Of a stretch of DNA of 64,000 nt, positions 17,587 to 26,106 are shown piece by piece. Numbering within the stretch: position 1 is the stretch's first letter; each line of letters opens with the position of its first letter. Source of the stretch: an uncultured Tenacibaculum sp. (GTDB lineage Bacteria; Bacteroidota; Bacteroidia; Flavobacteriales; Flavobacteriaceae); NCBI GenBank assembly GCA_947501615.1, contig CANMWK010000006.1, forward strand, positions 62,001 to 126,000, given 5' to 3'. The translations under genes were made by a program, and so were the position numbers. The notes under the pieces are model-generated. The model saw only the letters and a program-made list of their open reading frames with translations, ran no database searches and was not told the origin of the DNA.

Positions 17587-19053
17587 TTATATATTTTTTA
17601 GTTGATTAAAACAATGTTTCACTTCTTCCATATCATCAAAATGATGACGCTCACCATTTACTTCTTGATAATTTTCATGTCCTTTTCCTGCAATCAAAAT
17701 AATATCTCCAGACTGCGCTAATCTACAAGCTGTTTTTATAGCTTGTCTTCTATCTACTATTGCTATTGTTTTCCTATAATTCTCAGGAGTAACACCAACT
17801 TCCATATCATCAATAATCACCTGAGCATCTTCTGTTCTTGGATTATCTGATGTAAAAACTGCTTGATCACTTAACAAAGAAGCGATATTCGCCATTTTAG
17901 GTCGCTTCGTTTTATCCCGATCACCCCCACATCCTACAACAGTAATTACCTGTTCATTTCCAGTCCTAATATTATTTATTGTTTCAAGAACATTTTTCAA
18001 AGCATCTGGCGTATGTGCATAATCAACTATAGCTGTAATTTTATCTTTAGAAACAATATACTCAAAGCGACCACTAACACTTTGTAACTCACTAATTGCA
18101 CGTAAAACTTCAATCTTCTCTAGCCCCAACAACTCACTCACTCCGTGAATTGCCAAGAGATTATAAGCATTAAAATCACCTATTAATTTTGACCAAAGCT
18201 CAACTCCATTTATCGTAAGAAGAGAACCCGAAAAACTTTTTTCTAAAATCTTAGCTTTAAAATCAGCTAGTGTTTTTAATGCATATGACTTTTTTCTCGC
18301 CTTTGTATTCTGAAGCATTATTTGCCCATTCTTATCATCTATATTTGTTAATGCAAAAGCATTTTTAGACAAACCATCAAAGAATGATTTTTTCACATCC
18401 CTATACTCCGCAAATGAATTGTGATAATCTAAATGATCATGAGATAAATTTGTAAATACAGCACCTTCAAAAACTAAACCTTCAATTCGCTGTTGATGAA
18501 TTCCATGCGAACTCACCTCCATAAAACAAAATTCAACACCTTGACTCACCATTTCCGATAAGTACTTATTAATCGTTAATGAGTCTGGAGTTGTATGTGT
18601 AGCTTTATATTCTAATTCATCTACCATTACTTTAACCGTAGACAATAAACCTGCACAATACCCTAGTTTTTTAAACAATTGATACAACAACGTTGTCACT
18701 GTCGTCTTTCCATTAGTACCTGTAACCCCTATTAATTTGATTTTACCCGAAGGGTTATCATAATAATTAGACGCTATATTCGCCAATGCTTTGTTTGTAT
18801 TATCAACCTCAACATATACAACACCCTCTTTTTTATTTTCAGGAACAACTTCACAAACAATAACTTTTGCCCCTAAATCAATTGCTTTATCTATAAATTT
18901 ATGACCATCAACAGTAACTCCTCGCTGTGCAATAAACAAATCGTTTTCAACAACCTTCCTACTATCAAAAACAACATTAGCAATCTCAATATTTGTATCA
19001 CCAAATACCGAATTCACACCTACCTTATATAATATGTCTTTAACTATTTTCAA
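17587..19053 (-). CDS. murE: UDP-MurNAc-tripeptide synthetase MurE (meso-DAP type)
   Basis: Adds the third amino acid of the stem peptide. ATPase motif GTNGKTT at 112-118, SSHGIHQQRIEGL at 181-193, and the specificity motif DNPR at 403-406, which in studied MurE enzymes indicates meso-diaminopimelate, so the cell wall is probably DAP-type as in other Gram-negatives. The start codon is TTG at 19053, directly after the ftsI stop; no ATG lies nearby. Length 488 is normal. Confidence 0.96.
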   Translation of the reverse strand: MKIVKDILYKVGVNSVFGDTNIEIANVVFDSRKVVENDLFIAQRGVTVDGHKFIDKAIDLGAKVIVCEVVPENKKEGVVYVEVDNTNKALANIASNYYDNPSGKIKLIGVTGTNGKTTVTTLLYQLFKKLGYCAGLLSTVKVMVDELEYKATHTTPDSLTINKYLSEMVSQGVEFCFMEVSSHGIHQQRIEGLVFEGAVFTNLSHDHLDYHNSFAEYRDVKKSFFDGLSKNAFALTNIDDKNGQIMLQNTKARKKSYALKTLADFKAKILEKSFSGSLLTINGVELWSKLIGDFNAYNLLAIHGVSELLGLEKIEVLRAISELQSVSGRFEYIVSKDKITAIVDYAHTPDALKNVLETINNIRTGNEQVITVVGCGGDRDKTKRPKMANIASLLSDQAVFTSDNPRTEDAQVIIDDMEVGVTPENYRKTIAIVDRRQAIKTACRLAQSGDIILIAGKGHENYQEVNGERHHFDDMEEVKHCFNQLKNI

Positions 19054-21069
19054 TTATGATAGTTTTAAATATACTGTAGCTCCTTTTCGAACTTTCACCC
19101 CTTTATTAATAGACTGCTCTCTTACTTTACCCATTCCAGAAACACTCACTTTTAGCCCCATATTTTCTAGAATTGAAATTGCATCCATAGCAGACATACC
19201 TACTACTTTTGGCATAATTGTTTTATACCTATTTATAATATCGTAATAGGTATTATAATCTTTACTTACAGATGCTGTAACTACAGAATCTGTAACCTTT
19301 TGCACACTAGAAGGCGTTGATGTATAAATCTTATGCGCAATCTCTTTAAAAACAGGAGCTGCAACCTTAGCTCCATAATACCCCTTTAAAGGATCTGGCT
19401 CGTGTATCACCACAATACAAGAATACTTTGGTTGATCTACAGGAAAAAAACCAGCAAAAGACGCTACATATTTTTTATTTGAATAATACCCACCTTCATA
19501 CTTTCCTTCTTTATTCTTTTTTCTTGGAATCCATTTTTTTGCAGTCCCTGTCTTACCAGCCATTGAAAAATTTGGAGAATATATTTCTTCAGCAGTTCCT
19601 TTCTTAACTACATTTTCCATAATTTTCTTCACCTTATTTATCGTAGATTTTTTAGCTATCTTCTTTTTCAAAACAATTTTATCAAACTTCTCAACAGTCT
19701 TACCTCCAACCTTCAACTCTTTAACAAACCGAGGCTTTACCAACTCCCCATTATTAGCCACACCATTATAAAACATTAAAATTTGCAATGGAGTTAGAGA
19801 AACCCCATAACCCCAAGCCATCCATTCTAAAGCAATAGGATTCCAACGATCTGTCTTTGGCAACGGAATAATCGGCTTACCTTCCCCTACTATACGAACC
19901 CCCGTTTGCTTATCTAAACCAAATTGACGCATCCTTTTAATAAACTTATTAGGGTTATGATCATAATTTTTTCGGATTGCTTTTACAATACCAACATTAG
20001 AAGAAACCTCAAAAACCCTAGCTAAAGAGATCTTACCATATCCTTCCCAATTACTATCTTCTACTTTTTTATTATTGATAAAAATCTTTCCTTTTTCTGT
20101 ATCAATAACATCAGAAGTATCCGCTACATTATCTTCCAAAGCCGCCATTAAACTCGCTAACTTAAATGTAGAACCTGGTTCATGACTTTCCCAAACCGCA
20201 TAATTCCTTTTTTCATAATATTTTCCACTAGATGTTCTACCTAGATTAGAGATTGCTTTAATTTCACCTGTTGCTGCCTCCATAACAACAGCACAACCAT
20301 GATCTGCTTCAAAATACTCTAATTGCTTTAACAAGGCATAATGTGTGATATCTTGAATATTAACATCTATTGTCGTAATTACATCTTTACCGTCTTCTGG
20401 CTCTTTTTCATTAATATCTCTTAACGGTTTCCATTGTCCTTTAGCTATTTTTTGTTTTACTCTCCATCCGTTCTCACCTTTCATATACTCAGAAAAAGCA
20501 CCTTCAATACCCGCCCCACCTCTATGATCGCTATACCCTATTGTTCGCTCAGCTATTTTCCCTATTGGATGCTCTCTTACTGTTTTTTGCTCTGCTATAA
20601 AACCTCCACGATACACTCCCAATCTAAACATTGGGAAATTTCTCATTTTAGCATAATCATTATACCCTAACCCTCTAGCGATTAACAAATACTTATTCTT
20701 TCTGCTTCTAGCATCACGTATTTTTTTCTCATAATACTGCGGAGTCTTACCTAACATAGTAGACAGCTCTTTAGTTAGCGCTGCTATATATTTTTCAAAA
20801 TCTCTTTCTCGAACAGAAACAGGATCCATTCTAACTGTATAACTAGACACAGAGGTCGCTAACAAGTTCCCATCTGACGCATAAACATTCCCTCGATTTG
20901 CCGCTATAGTATCATTTTTAATATTTCTCTCTATCGCCATCTTTTTATAGCGCTCACCTTTCACATATTGCAGTTCAAAAACCTTCCCCCCTATAACCAA
21001 CAAAAAAAGCGACATTAACACCGCAACTACGTACAACTTGTTTAATATGCTTTTCTTTATTACTGACAA
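19054..21069 (-). CDS. ftsI: Septal transpeptidase FtsI (PBP3) with a PASTA domain
   Basis: A class B penicillin-binding protein of 671 residues. One N-terminal membrane span (about 10-28), a dimerisation domain, and the transpeptidase domain with STFK at 300-303 (acylated Ser300), SSN at 356-358 and KTG at 506-508. A C-terminal PASTA domain (about 612-671, beginning MPKVVGMSAMDA) is absent from E. coli FtsI but typical of Bacteroidetes and Gram-positives. The start is TTG at 21069. Confidence 0.96.
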   Translation of the reverse strand: MSVIKKSILNKLYVVAVLMSLFLLVIGGKVFELQYVKGERYKKMAIERNIKNDTIAANRGNVYASDGNLLATSVSSYTVRMDPVSVRERDFEKYIAALTKELSTMLGKTPQYYEKKIRDARSRKNKYLLIARGLGYNDYAKMRNFPMFRLGVYRGGFIAEQKTVREHPIGKIAERTIGYSDHRGGAGIEGAFSEYMKGENGWRVKQKIAKGQWKPLRDINEKEPEDGKDVITTIDVNIQDITHYALLKQLEYFEADHGCAVVMEAATGEIKAISNLGRTSSGKYYEKRNYAVWESHEPGSTFKLASLMAALEDNVADTSDVIDTEKGKIFINNKKVEDSNWEGYGKISLARVFEVSSNVGIVKAIRKNYDHNPNKFIKRMRQFGLDKQTGVRIVGEGKPIIPLPKTDRWNPIALEWMAWGYGVSLTPLQILMFYNGVANNGELVKPRFVKELKVGGKTVEKFDKIVLKKKIAKKSTINKVKKIMENVVKKGTAEEIYSPNFSMAGKTGTAKKWIPRKKNKEGKYEGGYYSNKKYVASFAGFFPVDQPKYSCIVVIHEPDPLKGYYGAKVAAPVFKEIAHKIYTSTPSSVQKVTDSVVTASVSKDYNTYYDIINRYKTIMPKVVGMSAMDAISILENMGLKVSVSGMGKVREQSINKGVKVRKGATVYLKLS

Positions 21070-21080
21070 ATTTTTTTATT

Positions 21081-21410
21081 TTACTTAACTATTACTTTAA
21101 TTTTCTGTGGCGGCTCTTGAGCCGGCTCTAACCCCGTAGGAATTACTTTTTTCCGAATTGCACTTTCTAATTTCATCCGCATTAGTATTGTACTTGTATC
21201 AACATACTCTGCTCGTAATTCTCTTTTTCGCTTATTCAACTCTGCTATTCTAACCACCTTTTCATCTATTGAATGCGCACTCCAAATCATCACCAACAAA
21301 AGACTTACAATAAACAATATAATCTTCCAGTTTTTAGCTGCAGAATCATCAGTTAAAAAACTACCTCGCAACACATCATATATACCTCCTGAACCTTCCA
21401 TTACCTTCAT
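21081..21410 (-). CDS. ftsL: FtsL-like division protein
   Basis: A 109-residue bitopic protein: cytoplasmic N-terminus of about 30 residues, one membrane span (WKIILFIVSLLLVMIWSAHSI), then a short helical, coiled-coil-like periplasmic tail. Its size, topology and place between rsmH and ftsI identify it as the FtsL partner of the FtsQ-FtsL-FtsB complex; Bacteroidetes FtsL is poorly conserved. Its ATG overlaps the rsmH stop (ATGA). Confidence 0.85.
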   Translation of the reverse strand: MKVMEGSGGIYDVLRGSFLTDDSAAKNWKIILFIVSLLLVMIWSAHSIDEKVVRIAELNKRKRELRAEYVDTSTILMRMKLESAIRKKVIPTGLEPAQEPPQKIKVIVK

Positions 21411-22306
21411 ACTTTTGTTGCAATTCTTAACTTAGCACTCCTTGCCCTATTATTCTGAGCTACTTCCTCATTCGTTGGTATGATTAACTTTCCAACTTTT
21501 TTCAATGGAACACTTATATTTCCATAAAAATCTTTTTCCGGCTCTCCTTCAAACAACCCCGTTCTTATAAATCGCTTCACCAACCTATCCTCCAAAGAAT
21601 GATATGAGATCACACTCAACCTACCATCATCATTTAACAACTCAGGAATTTGCATTAAAAATTCCTTCAACACTTCCAACTCCTCATTAACCTCTATTCT
21701 AATCGCCTGATATATTTGAGCCAAAATCTTATGCTCTTTCATTTTTGGTAAAAAACGCCTCAACACCTCTTTTAACTCAAAACTTGTTTCAATTCTTTTT
21801 TCCCCTCTCGAAGCTACCAATGTTTTTGCTATAGCTCTAGCATTCCTTAACTCTCCATAATAATACAACACGTTAGCCAACTTCGATTCTTCATAATCAT
21901 TCACAACTTCCTTTGCTGAAATCTTAGCAGCTTGATTCATCCTCATATCCAACTCACCATCGTATCGTGTAGAAAAACCTCTTGAAGCCTCATCAAACTG
22001 ATGAGAAGAAACCCCTAAATCAGCCAAAACACCATCAACCTTCTTCACTCCGTAAAACCTCAAAAAACGACTCACGTACCTAAAGTTCTCTTCAATCAAA
22101 ACAAACCTTTCATCTTCAATTAAATTCCTTGTTGCATCAGCATCCTGATCAAAACCAAAAAGCCTGCCCTTAGCACCCAACCGTTTCAATATCTCTTTGG
22201 AATGCCCTCCGCCCCCAAACGTGACATCCACATAAACACCATTCTCTTTTATATCAAGCGCATCAACACTTTCTTTCAACAACACCGACTCGTGATAACT
22301 ACTCAT
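21407..22306 (-). CDS. rsmH: 16S rRNA (cytosine-1402-N4)-methyltransferase RsmH
   Basis: SAM-dependent enzyme that methylates C1402 in the ribosomal decoding site. The SAM loop DVTFGGGGHSKEIL is near 28-41, LADLGVSSHQFD follows, and the C-terminal ISYHSLEDRLVKRFI is diagnostic of MraW/RsmH. Length 299 is normal. The start overlaps the end of mraZ by 8 nt. Confidence 0.97.
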   Translation of the reverse strand: MSSYHESVLLKESVDALDIKENGVYVDVTFGGGGHSKEILKRLGAKGRLFGFDQDADATRNLIEDERFVLIEENFRYVSRFLRFYGVKKVDGVLADLGVSSHQFDEASRGFSTRYDGELDMRMNQAAKISAKEVVNDYEESKLANVLYYYGELRNARAIAKTLVASRGEKRIETSFELKEVLRRFLPKMKEHKILAQIYQAIRIEVNEELEVLKEFLMQIPELLNDDGRLSVISYHSLEDRLVKRFIRTGLFEGEPEKDFYGNISVPLKKVGKLIIPTNEEVAQNNRARSAKLRIATKV

Positions 22307-22760
22307 CTATTTCAATATTTCCCATTACCTCTTCTGCTAAATCACCAAAATCCAAAGCTGAATCTTCAATAACACTCTCGTATTTTTCTTTATCCCAAAT
22401 CTCAATAATATTTACCGCACTAGAAAGCACTACTTCTTTCTTTATACCAGCAAACAACGATAAATCCTTAGGAATCAAAACCCTTCCAGTCGCATCAACT
22501 TCAATAACTTTAACACCTGCTGTAAACCTTCTTATGAAATCATTATTTTTTTTCACAAAACGATTTAACTTATTAATCTTACTCATCATCGTATTCCACT
22601 CCTGCATTGGATACAACTCCAAACACGACTGAAAAACAGAACGTTTAATCACAAAACCTTCCTGCAACACAGGAGACAACTGCTTTTTCAAGCCTGAAGC
22701 CAGCATTAGCCGACCTTTTGCGTCAGCTTTACATTCATATGTCCCAATAAGGTTTATCAC
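22299..22760 (-). CDS. mraZ: Transcriptional regulator MraZ
   Basis: First gene of the dcw cluster. MraZ is a ring-forming DNA-binding protein with two AbrB-like halves; in other bacteria it represses its own operon. Visible signs are IGTYECKADAKGRLMLASGLKKQL in pieces near the N-terminus (DAKGR motif) and a second half VIEVDATGRVLIPKDL (DATGR). Length 153 is normal. The start is GTG at 22760. Three tandem 10-bp repeats lie 41-64 nt upstream. Confidence 0.95.
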   Translation of the reverse strand: MINLIGTYECKADAKGRLMLASGLKKQLSPVLQEGFVIKRSVFQSCLELYPMQEWNTMMSKINKLNRFVKKNNDFIRRFTAGVKVIEVDATGRVLIPKDLSLFAGIKKEVVLSSAVNIIEIWDKEKYESVIEDSALDFGDLAEEVMGNIEIDE

Positions 22761-22800
22761 GTTTAACTATATAGTAATATTCAAAAATATAAATTTTTTA

Positions 22801-22845
22801 CCACTTTTTACCACTTTTTACCACATTGTTAATAACTTATACCAC
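22801..22845 (-). promoter_or_regulatory. MraZ boxes in the dcw promoter
   Basis: On the minus strand the unit GTGGTAAAAA occurs three times in tandem (GTGG cores at 22821-22824, 22811-22814 and 22801-22804, exact 10-bp period), with a fourth GTGGT core upstream at 22842-22845, two helical turns away. Known MraZ operators are direct repeats of a GTGG/TGGG-type core with about 10-bp spacing. A -7-like TATTTTTG lies at 22789-22782, so bound MraZ would cover the -33 region. Confidence 0.75.
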
Positions 22846-22910
22846 TTGAATATAAAGAACCATATACACTGAATGTTAAGCCTCTTGAAAACCACTACTC
22901 AAAAAGAAAA

Positions 22911-22940
22911 TTGACTTATAACAAAAAAGGTTTATTTTTG
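22911..22940 (+). promoter_or_regulatory. Bacteroidetes-type promoter of the alpha/beta hydrolase gene
   Basis: TTG at 22911-22913, 19-nt spacer, TATTTTTG at 22933-22940; this fits the TTG / TAnnTTTG consensus well. The ATG follows at 22962. It diverges from the mraZ promoter. Confidence 0.6.
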
Positions 22941-22961
22941 CGATGAGCCAAATGTTAGCTA

Positions 22962-23726
22962 ATGACAGATTTTTTAAAGAAAGAAGATAAGTTTACTTAT
23001 GCAGAAGCCGGTGAAGGGAGACCTATAATTGTTTTGCATGGTTTAATGGGTGCTTTAAGTAATTTTGACAACACTCTTCATTATTTTTCTGAAAGAAACT
23101 ACAAAGTTCTAATACCAGAACTTCCTTTATACACTCTACCTTTGTTAAAGACAAACGTTAAGAATCTTGCCGAATTTCTGCATGATTTCATTGAGTTTAA
23201 AAACTTAAAAGACGTTGTTCTATTGGGTAATTCTTTAGGCGGACATATCGCCTTATATTACATCAAACATTACCCACAAGATGTAGCCGCTTTAGTATTA
23301 ACTGGAAGCTCTGGATTATACGAGAATTCTATGGGGAATAATTACCCTAGAAGAGGAGATAAAGAGTTTGTACGCACAAAAACTCAAGAAGTTTTTTATG
23401 ACAAATCTATCGCTACGGAAGAATTAGTAGATCAAGTTTATGATGTCATAAACGATAGAAATACACTCGTAAAAACATTAGCCATTGCCAAAAGTGCTGT
23501 ACGACATAATATGGCTAATGATTTACCTAACATGCAACAACCTACATGTCTAGTTTGGGGTAAAAACGATACAGTCACCCCTCCAGATGTAGCCGAAGAT
23601 TTCCATAAACTACTACCAGACAGCGATTTATTTTGGGTAGACAAATGTGGACACGCAGCAATGATGGAGCATCCTGAAGAGTTCAACAAAATACTTGATA
23701 ATTGGTTTAAAGAACGAAATATTTAA
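22962..23726 (+). CDS. Alpha/beta-fold hydrolase
   Basis: A 254-residue cytoplasmic enzyme with HGLMG (oxyanion region, near residue 26), the nucleophile elbow GNSLGG (Ser near 88), a cap region, then the Asp in WGKNDTVTPP and His in DKCGHAAMMEHP, completing a Ser-Asp-His triad. The substrate cannot be read from sequence. It is 3 nt upstream of engB, so the two are cotranscribed, as is common in Flavobacteria. Confidence 0.9.
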   Translation: MTDFLKKEDKFTYAEAGEGRPIIVLHGLMGALSNFDNTLHYFSERNYKVLIPELPLYTLPLLKTNVKNLAEFLHDFIEFKNLKDVVLLGNSLGGHIALYYIKHYPQDVAALVLTGSSGLYENSMGNNYPRRGDKEFVRTKTQEVFYDKSIATEELVDQVYDVINDRNTLVKTLAIAKSAVRHNMANDLPNMQQPTCLVWGKNDTVTPPDVAEDFHKLLPDSDLFWVDKCGHAAMMEHPEEFNKILDNWFKERNI

Positions 23727-23729
23727 GCA

Positions 23730-24341
23730 ATGAAAATAAAATCTGCTGAATTCGTAATGAGTAACAGTAATGTTATAAATGCGCCGAAAGATAGAATTCC
23801 AGAGTATGCTTTTATTGGTCGTTCTAACGTAGGTAAATCATCATTAATTAACATGTTAATGGAGCGAAAGAAGTTAGCTAAAACTTCTGGAACCCCTGGA
23901 AAAACACAACTCATAAATCATTTTAAAATAAATGATGAGTGGTTTTTAGTTGATTTACCTGGTTATGGTTATGCCAAAGTCTCTAAGAAAAAAAGAACTA
24001 TTTTTCAATATTTTATCGAGAACTATTTCAAAGAAAGAGAGCAATTGGTATGTGCATTTGTTTTAGTAGACAGCAGACATGACCCTCAAAAAATAGATTT
24101 AGAGTTTATGCGTTTCTTAGGTGAAAATAACATCCCTTTTGCTATAATTTTCACAAAAGCAGATAAATTACCTAGTTCTAAATTAAACAAGCAATTACTT
24201 TCTTACAAAAGAAAATTACTACAACATTGGGAAAGTTTACCAGTAAACTTTTTAACCTCATCTTCAAGTAAACTTGGAAGAGATGAAGTATTAAATTTCA
24301 TCAATCAAGTAAATAAAGATGTAGCTGACAACTTTAAATAG
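23730..24341 (+). CDS. engB: Ribosome biogenesis GTPase YsxC/EngB
   Basis: An essential-type small GTPase involved in assembly of the large ribosomal subunit. G1 is GRSNVGKSS (30-38), the G2 threonine lies in SGTPGKTQ, G3 is DLPGYG, G4 is TKAD and G5 is the TSSSS region. Length 203 is normal. It is the second gene of the hydrolase-engB-rluA run. Confidence 0.96.
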   Translation: MKIKSAEFVMSNSNVINAPKDRIPEYAFIGRSNVGKSSLINMLMERKKLAKTSGTPGKTQLINHFKINDEWFLVDLPGYGYAKVSKKKRTIFQYFIENYFKEREQLVCAFVLVDSRHDPQKIDLEFMRFLGENNIPFAIIFTKADKLPSSKLNKQLLSYKRKLLQHWESLPVNFLTSSSSKLGRDEVLNFINQVNKDVADNFK

Positions 24342-24349
24342 AACATCAG

Positions 24350-25039
24350 ATGCTCTCCACAAAAGATAATCTCCAAGTACTTCATGAAGACAATCATCTT
24401 ATAATTGTTAACAAACGATCTGGAGATATTGTACAAGGAGACAAAACCGGAGACAAACCTCTAAGTGATGTTGTTAAAGAATATATCAAAGAAAAATACA
24501 ATAAACCTGGAAATGTATTTCTAGGAACTGTTCATAGATTGGATCGACCTACTTCTGGTATTGTAATTTTTGCCAGAACTTCTAAAGCTTTGGAACGTTT
24601 AAATAAAATGCTTCGTGAAAAGCAAATAGAAAAAACGTATTGGGCCGTAGTAAAAGGACACTTGAATTTACAGCAACAAACTTTAACTAACTTTTTAAAG
24701 AAAAACCCAAAAACAAATAAATCTAAGGCCTATTTAAAAGAAATTTCAGGTAGTAAAAAAGCAATTTTACATTATACTGTGTTAAGAAAGCTCGATCGTT
24801 ATTCATTAGTTGAAATAGATTTAGAAACCGGTAGACACCATCAAATCAGATGCCAATTATCTACAATTGGCCACCCTATAAAAGGAGACTTAAAGTACGG
24901 GTTTCCAAGAAGTAACAAAAACGGAAGTATTCATTTACATGCTAAAAAAATAAAATTCATTCACCCTGTAAATAAAGAAGAAATCAGTATTGATTCACCT
25001 ACACCTACAGCAGATAGCATTTGGGATGCTTGTAACTAA
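24350..25039 (+). CDS. RluA-family pseudouridine synthase
   Basis: A 229-residue enzyme that converts uridine to pseudouridine in RNA. The catalytic motif HRLDRPTSG has Asp65; other conserved parts are IVNKRSGDIVQG and LETGRHHQIRCQL. It lacks an S4 domain, as in the short RluA/TruC-like forms. Which rRNA or tRNA uridine is modified cannot be decided here. It is 8 nt after engB. Confidence 0.93.
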   Translation: MLSTKDNLQVLHEDNHLIIVNKRSGDIVQGDKTGDKPLSDVVKEYIKEKYNKPGNVFLGTVHRLDRPTSGIVIFARTSKALERLNKMLREKQIEKTYWAVVKGHLNLQQQTLTNFLKKNPKTNKSKAYLKEISGSKKAILHYTVLRKLDRYSLVEIDLETGRHHQIRCQLSTIGHPIKGDLKYGFPRSNKNGSIHLHAKKIKFIHPVNKEEISIDSPTPTADSIWDACN

Positions 25040-25060
25040 TTTGTATCTTTAAATACAAAT
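25021..25060 (+). promoter_or_regulatory. Promoter and inverted repeat before the alkB-like gene
   Basis: TTG (25021-25023), 20-nt spacer and TATCTTTA (25044-25051) form a fair Bacteroidetes promoter. The -7 box lies within a perfect inverted repeat, ATTTGTAT (25039-25046) with ATACAAAT (25053-25060), 6-nt centre. The repeat could be an operator or a weak terminator for the pseudouridine synthase gene. Confidence 0.45.
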
Positions 25061-25073
25061 TCCTCTACACATC

Positions 25074-26102
25074 ATGAAAGCATTAAAATATTTGTTAGTA
25101 TTTTCTATACCACTAACTGTTTACATTTCTTTTACTTCTTCTGGTTGGATGACATTTATTACTTTAATTTATGTCTTTGGAATTGTACCGCTTGCTGATT
25201 TTTTTTTAACCGTTGATGCAAAGAACTTTGACAAAGAACAGGAAGAAATAGAAAAAAACAATAAACTTTATTCATTAATACTCTACTTAACTTTACCCAC
25301 TCAAGCTTTCTTTTTAGTTTGGTTTTTATTTATAATCGACACTACAACAACGAGCATTGACTTAATTGGTAAAATTTCTGCTATGGGTATTATGTGTGGT
25401 GTGGTAGGAATTAATGTTGGACATGAATTAGGGCATCGACAAAATAGGTTTGAACAGTTTTTAGGTGAGCTTTTGCTTTTAACATCTTTAGAAACTCATT
25501 TCCTACCTTACCATAATGCTGGACATCATTTTAATGTTGCTACACCTGAAGATGCTGCAACTGCCAAAAAAAATGAACCTTTATATACTTTTTGGTTTCG
25601 ATCTCAGATTATGAGTTATATTGAAGCTTGGAAAATTGAAAGTAACAGGCTTTTGGCCGCTGAAAAGAAATGGTTCAACATCCAAAATAGAATGATTATT
25701 TATACAATAGCGCAAACTTTCTTAGTAACTTCAATATATGTTTTCTTTGGTAGTATGGTTATGTTCTATTTTTTAATCGCAGCTACTATGGGAATTCTAT
25801 TGTTAGAAACTGTTAACTATATAGAACACTACGGGCTACTGAGGCAGAAAAATAAATTTGGAAGATATGAACGTGTAAAACACACACATTCATGGAATTC
25901 TAACCACGTAATAGGCAAGCTTGTGTTATTCAATTTATCAAGACATTCTGATCATCATTATAACGGAAGCAAGCATTATCAAATTTTGAAATCGCTTCCT
26001 GAAAGCCCACAAATGCCTACAGGTTACCCCGGAATGATGCTTTTATCACTCATTCCACCTTTATGGTTTAAACTAATGAACAAAAAATTACAAGAGATAT
26101 AA
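25074..26102 (+). CDS. alkB: AlkB-type alkane 1-monooxygenase
   Basis: A 342-residue membrane non-haem di-iron hydroxylase of the AlkB/XylM group, which oxidises terminal methyl groups of alkanes to alcohols. Several membrane spans are seen. The histidine boxes are present: HELGH at 117-121, HNAGHH at 147-152, and LSRHSDHH near residue 300, with NYIEHYGL between. AlkB needs rubredoxin and its reductase; neither gene is in the window. It is 5 nt before the aldehyde dehydrogenase gene, which supports an oxidation pathway. The true substrate could also be another hydrophobic compound. Confidence 0.88.
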   Translation: MKALKYLLVFSIPLTVYISFTSSGWMTFITLIYVFGIVPLADFFLTVDAKNFDKEQEEIEKNNKLYSLILYLTLPTQAFFLVWFLFIIDTTTTSIDLIGKISAMGIMCGVVGINVGHELGHRQNRFEQFLGELLLLTSLETHFLPYHNAGHHFNVATPEDAATAKKNEPLYTFWFRSQIMSYIEAWKIESNRLLAAEKKWFNIQNRMIIYTIAQTFLVTSIYVFFGSMVMFYFLIAATMGILLLETVNYIEHYGLLRQKNKFGRYERVKHTHSWNSNHVIGKLVLFNLSRHSDHHYNGSKHYQILKSLPESPQMPTGYPGMMLLSLIPPLWFKLMNKKLQEI

Positions 26103-26106
26103 CCTT

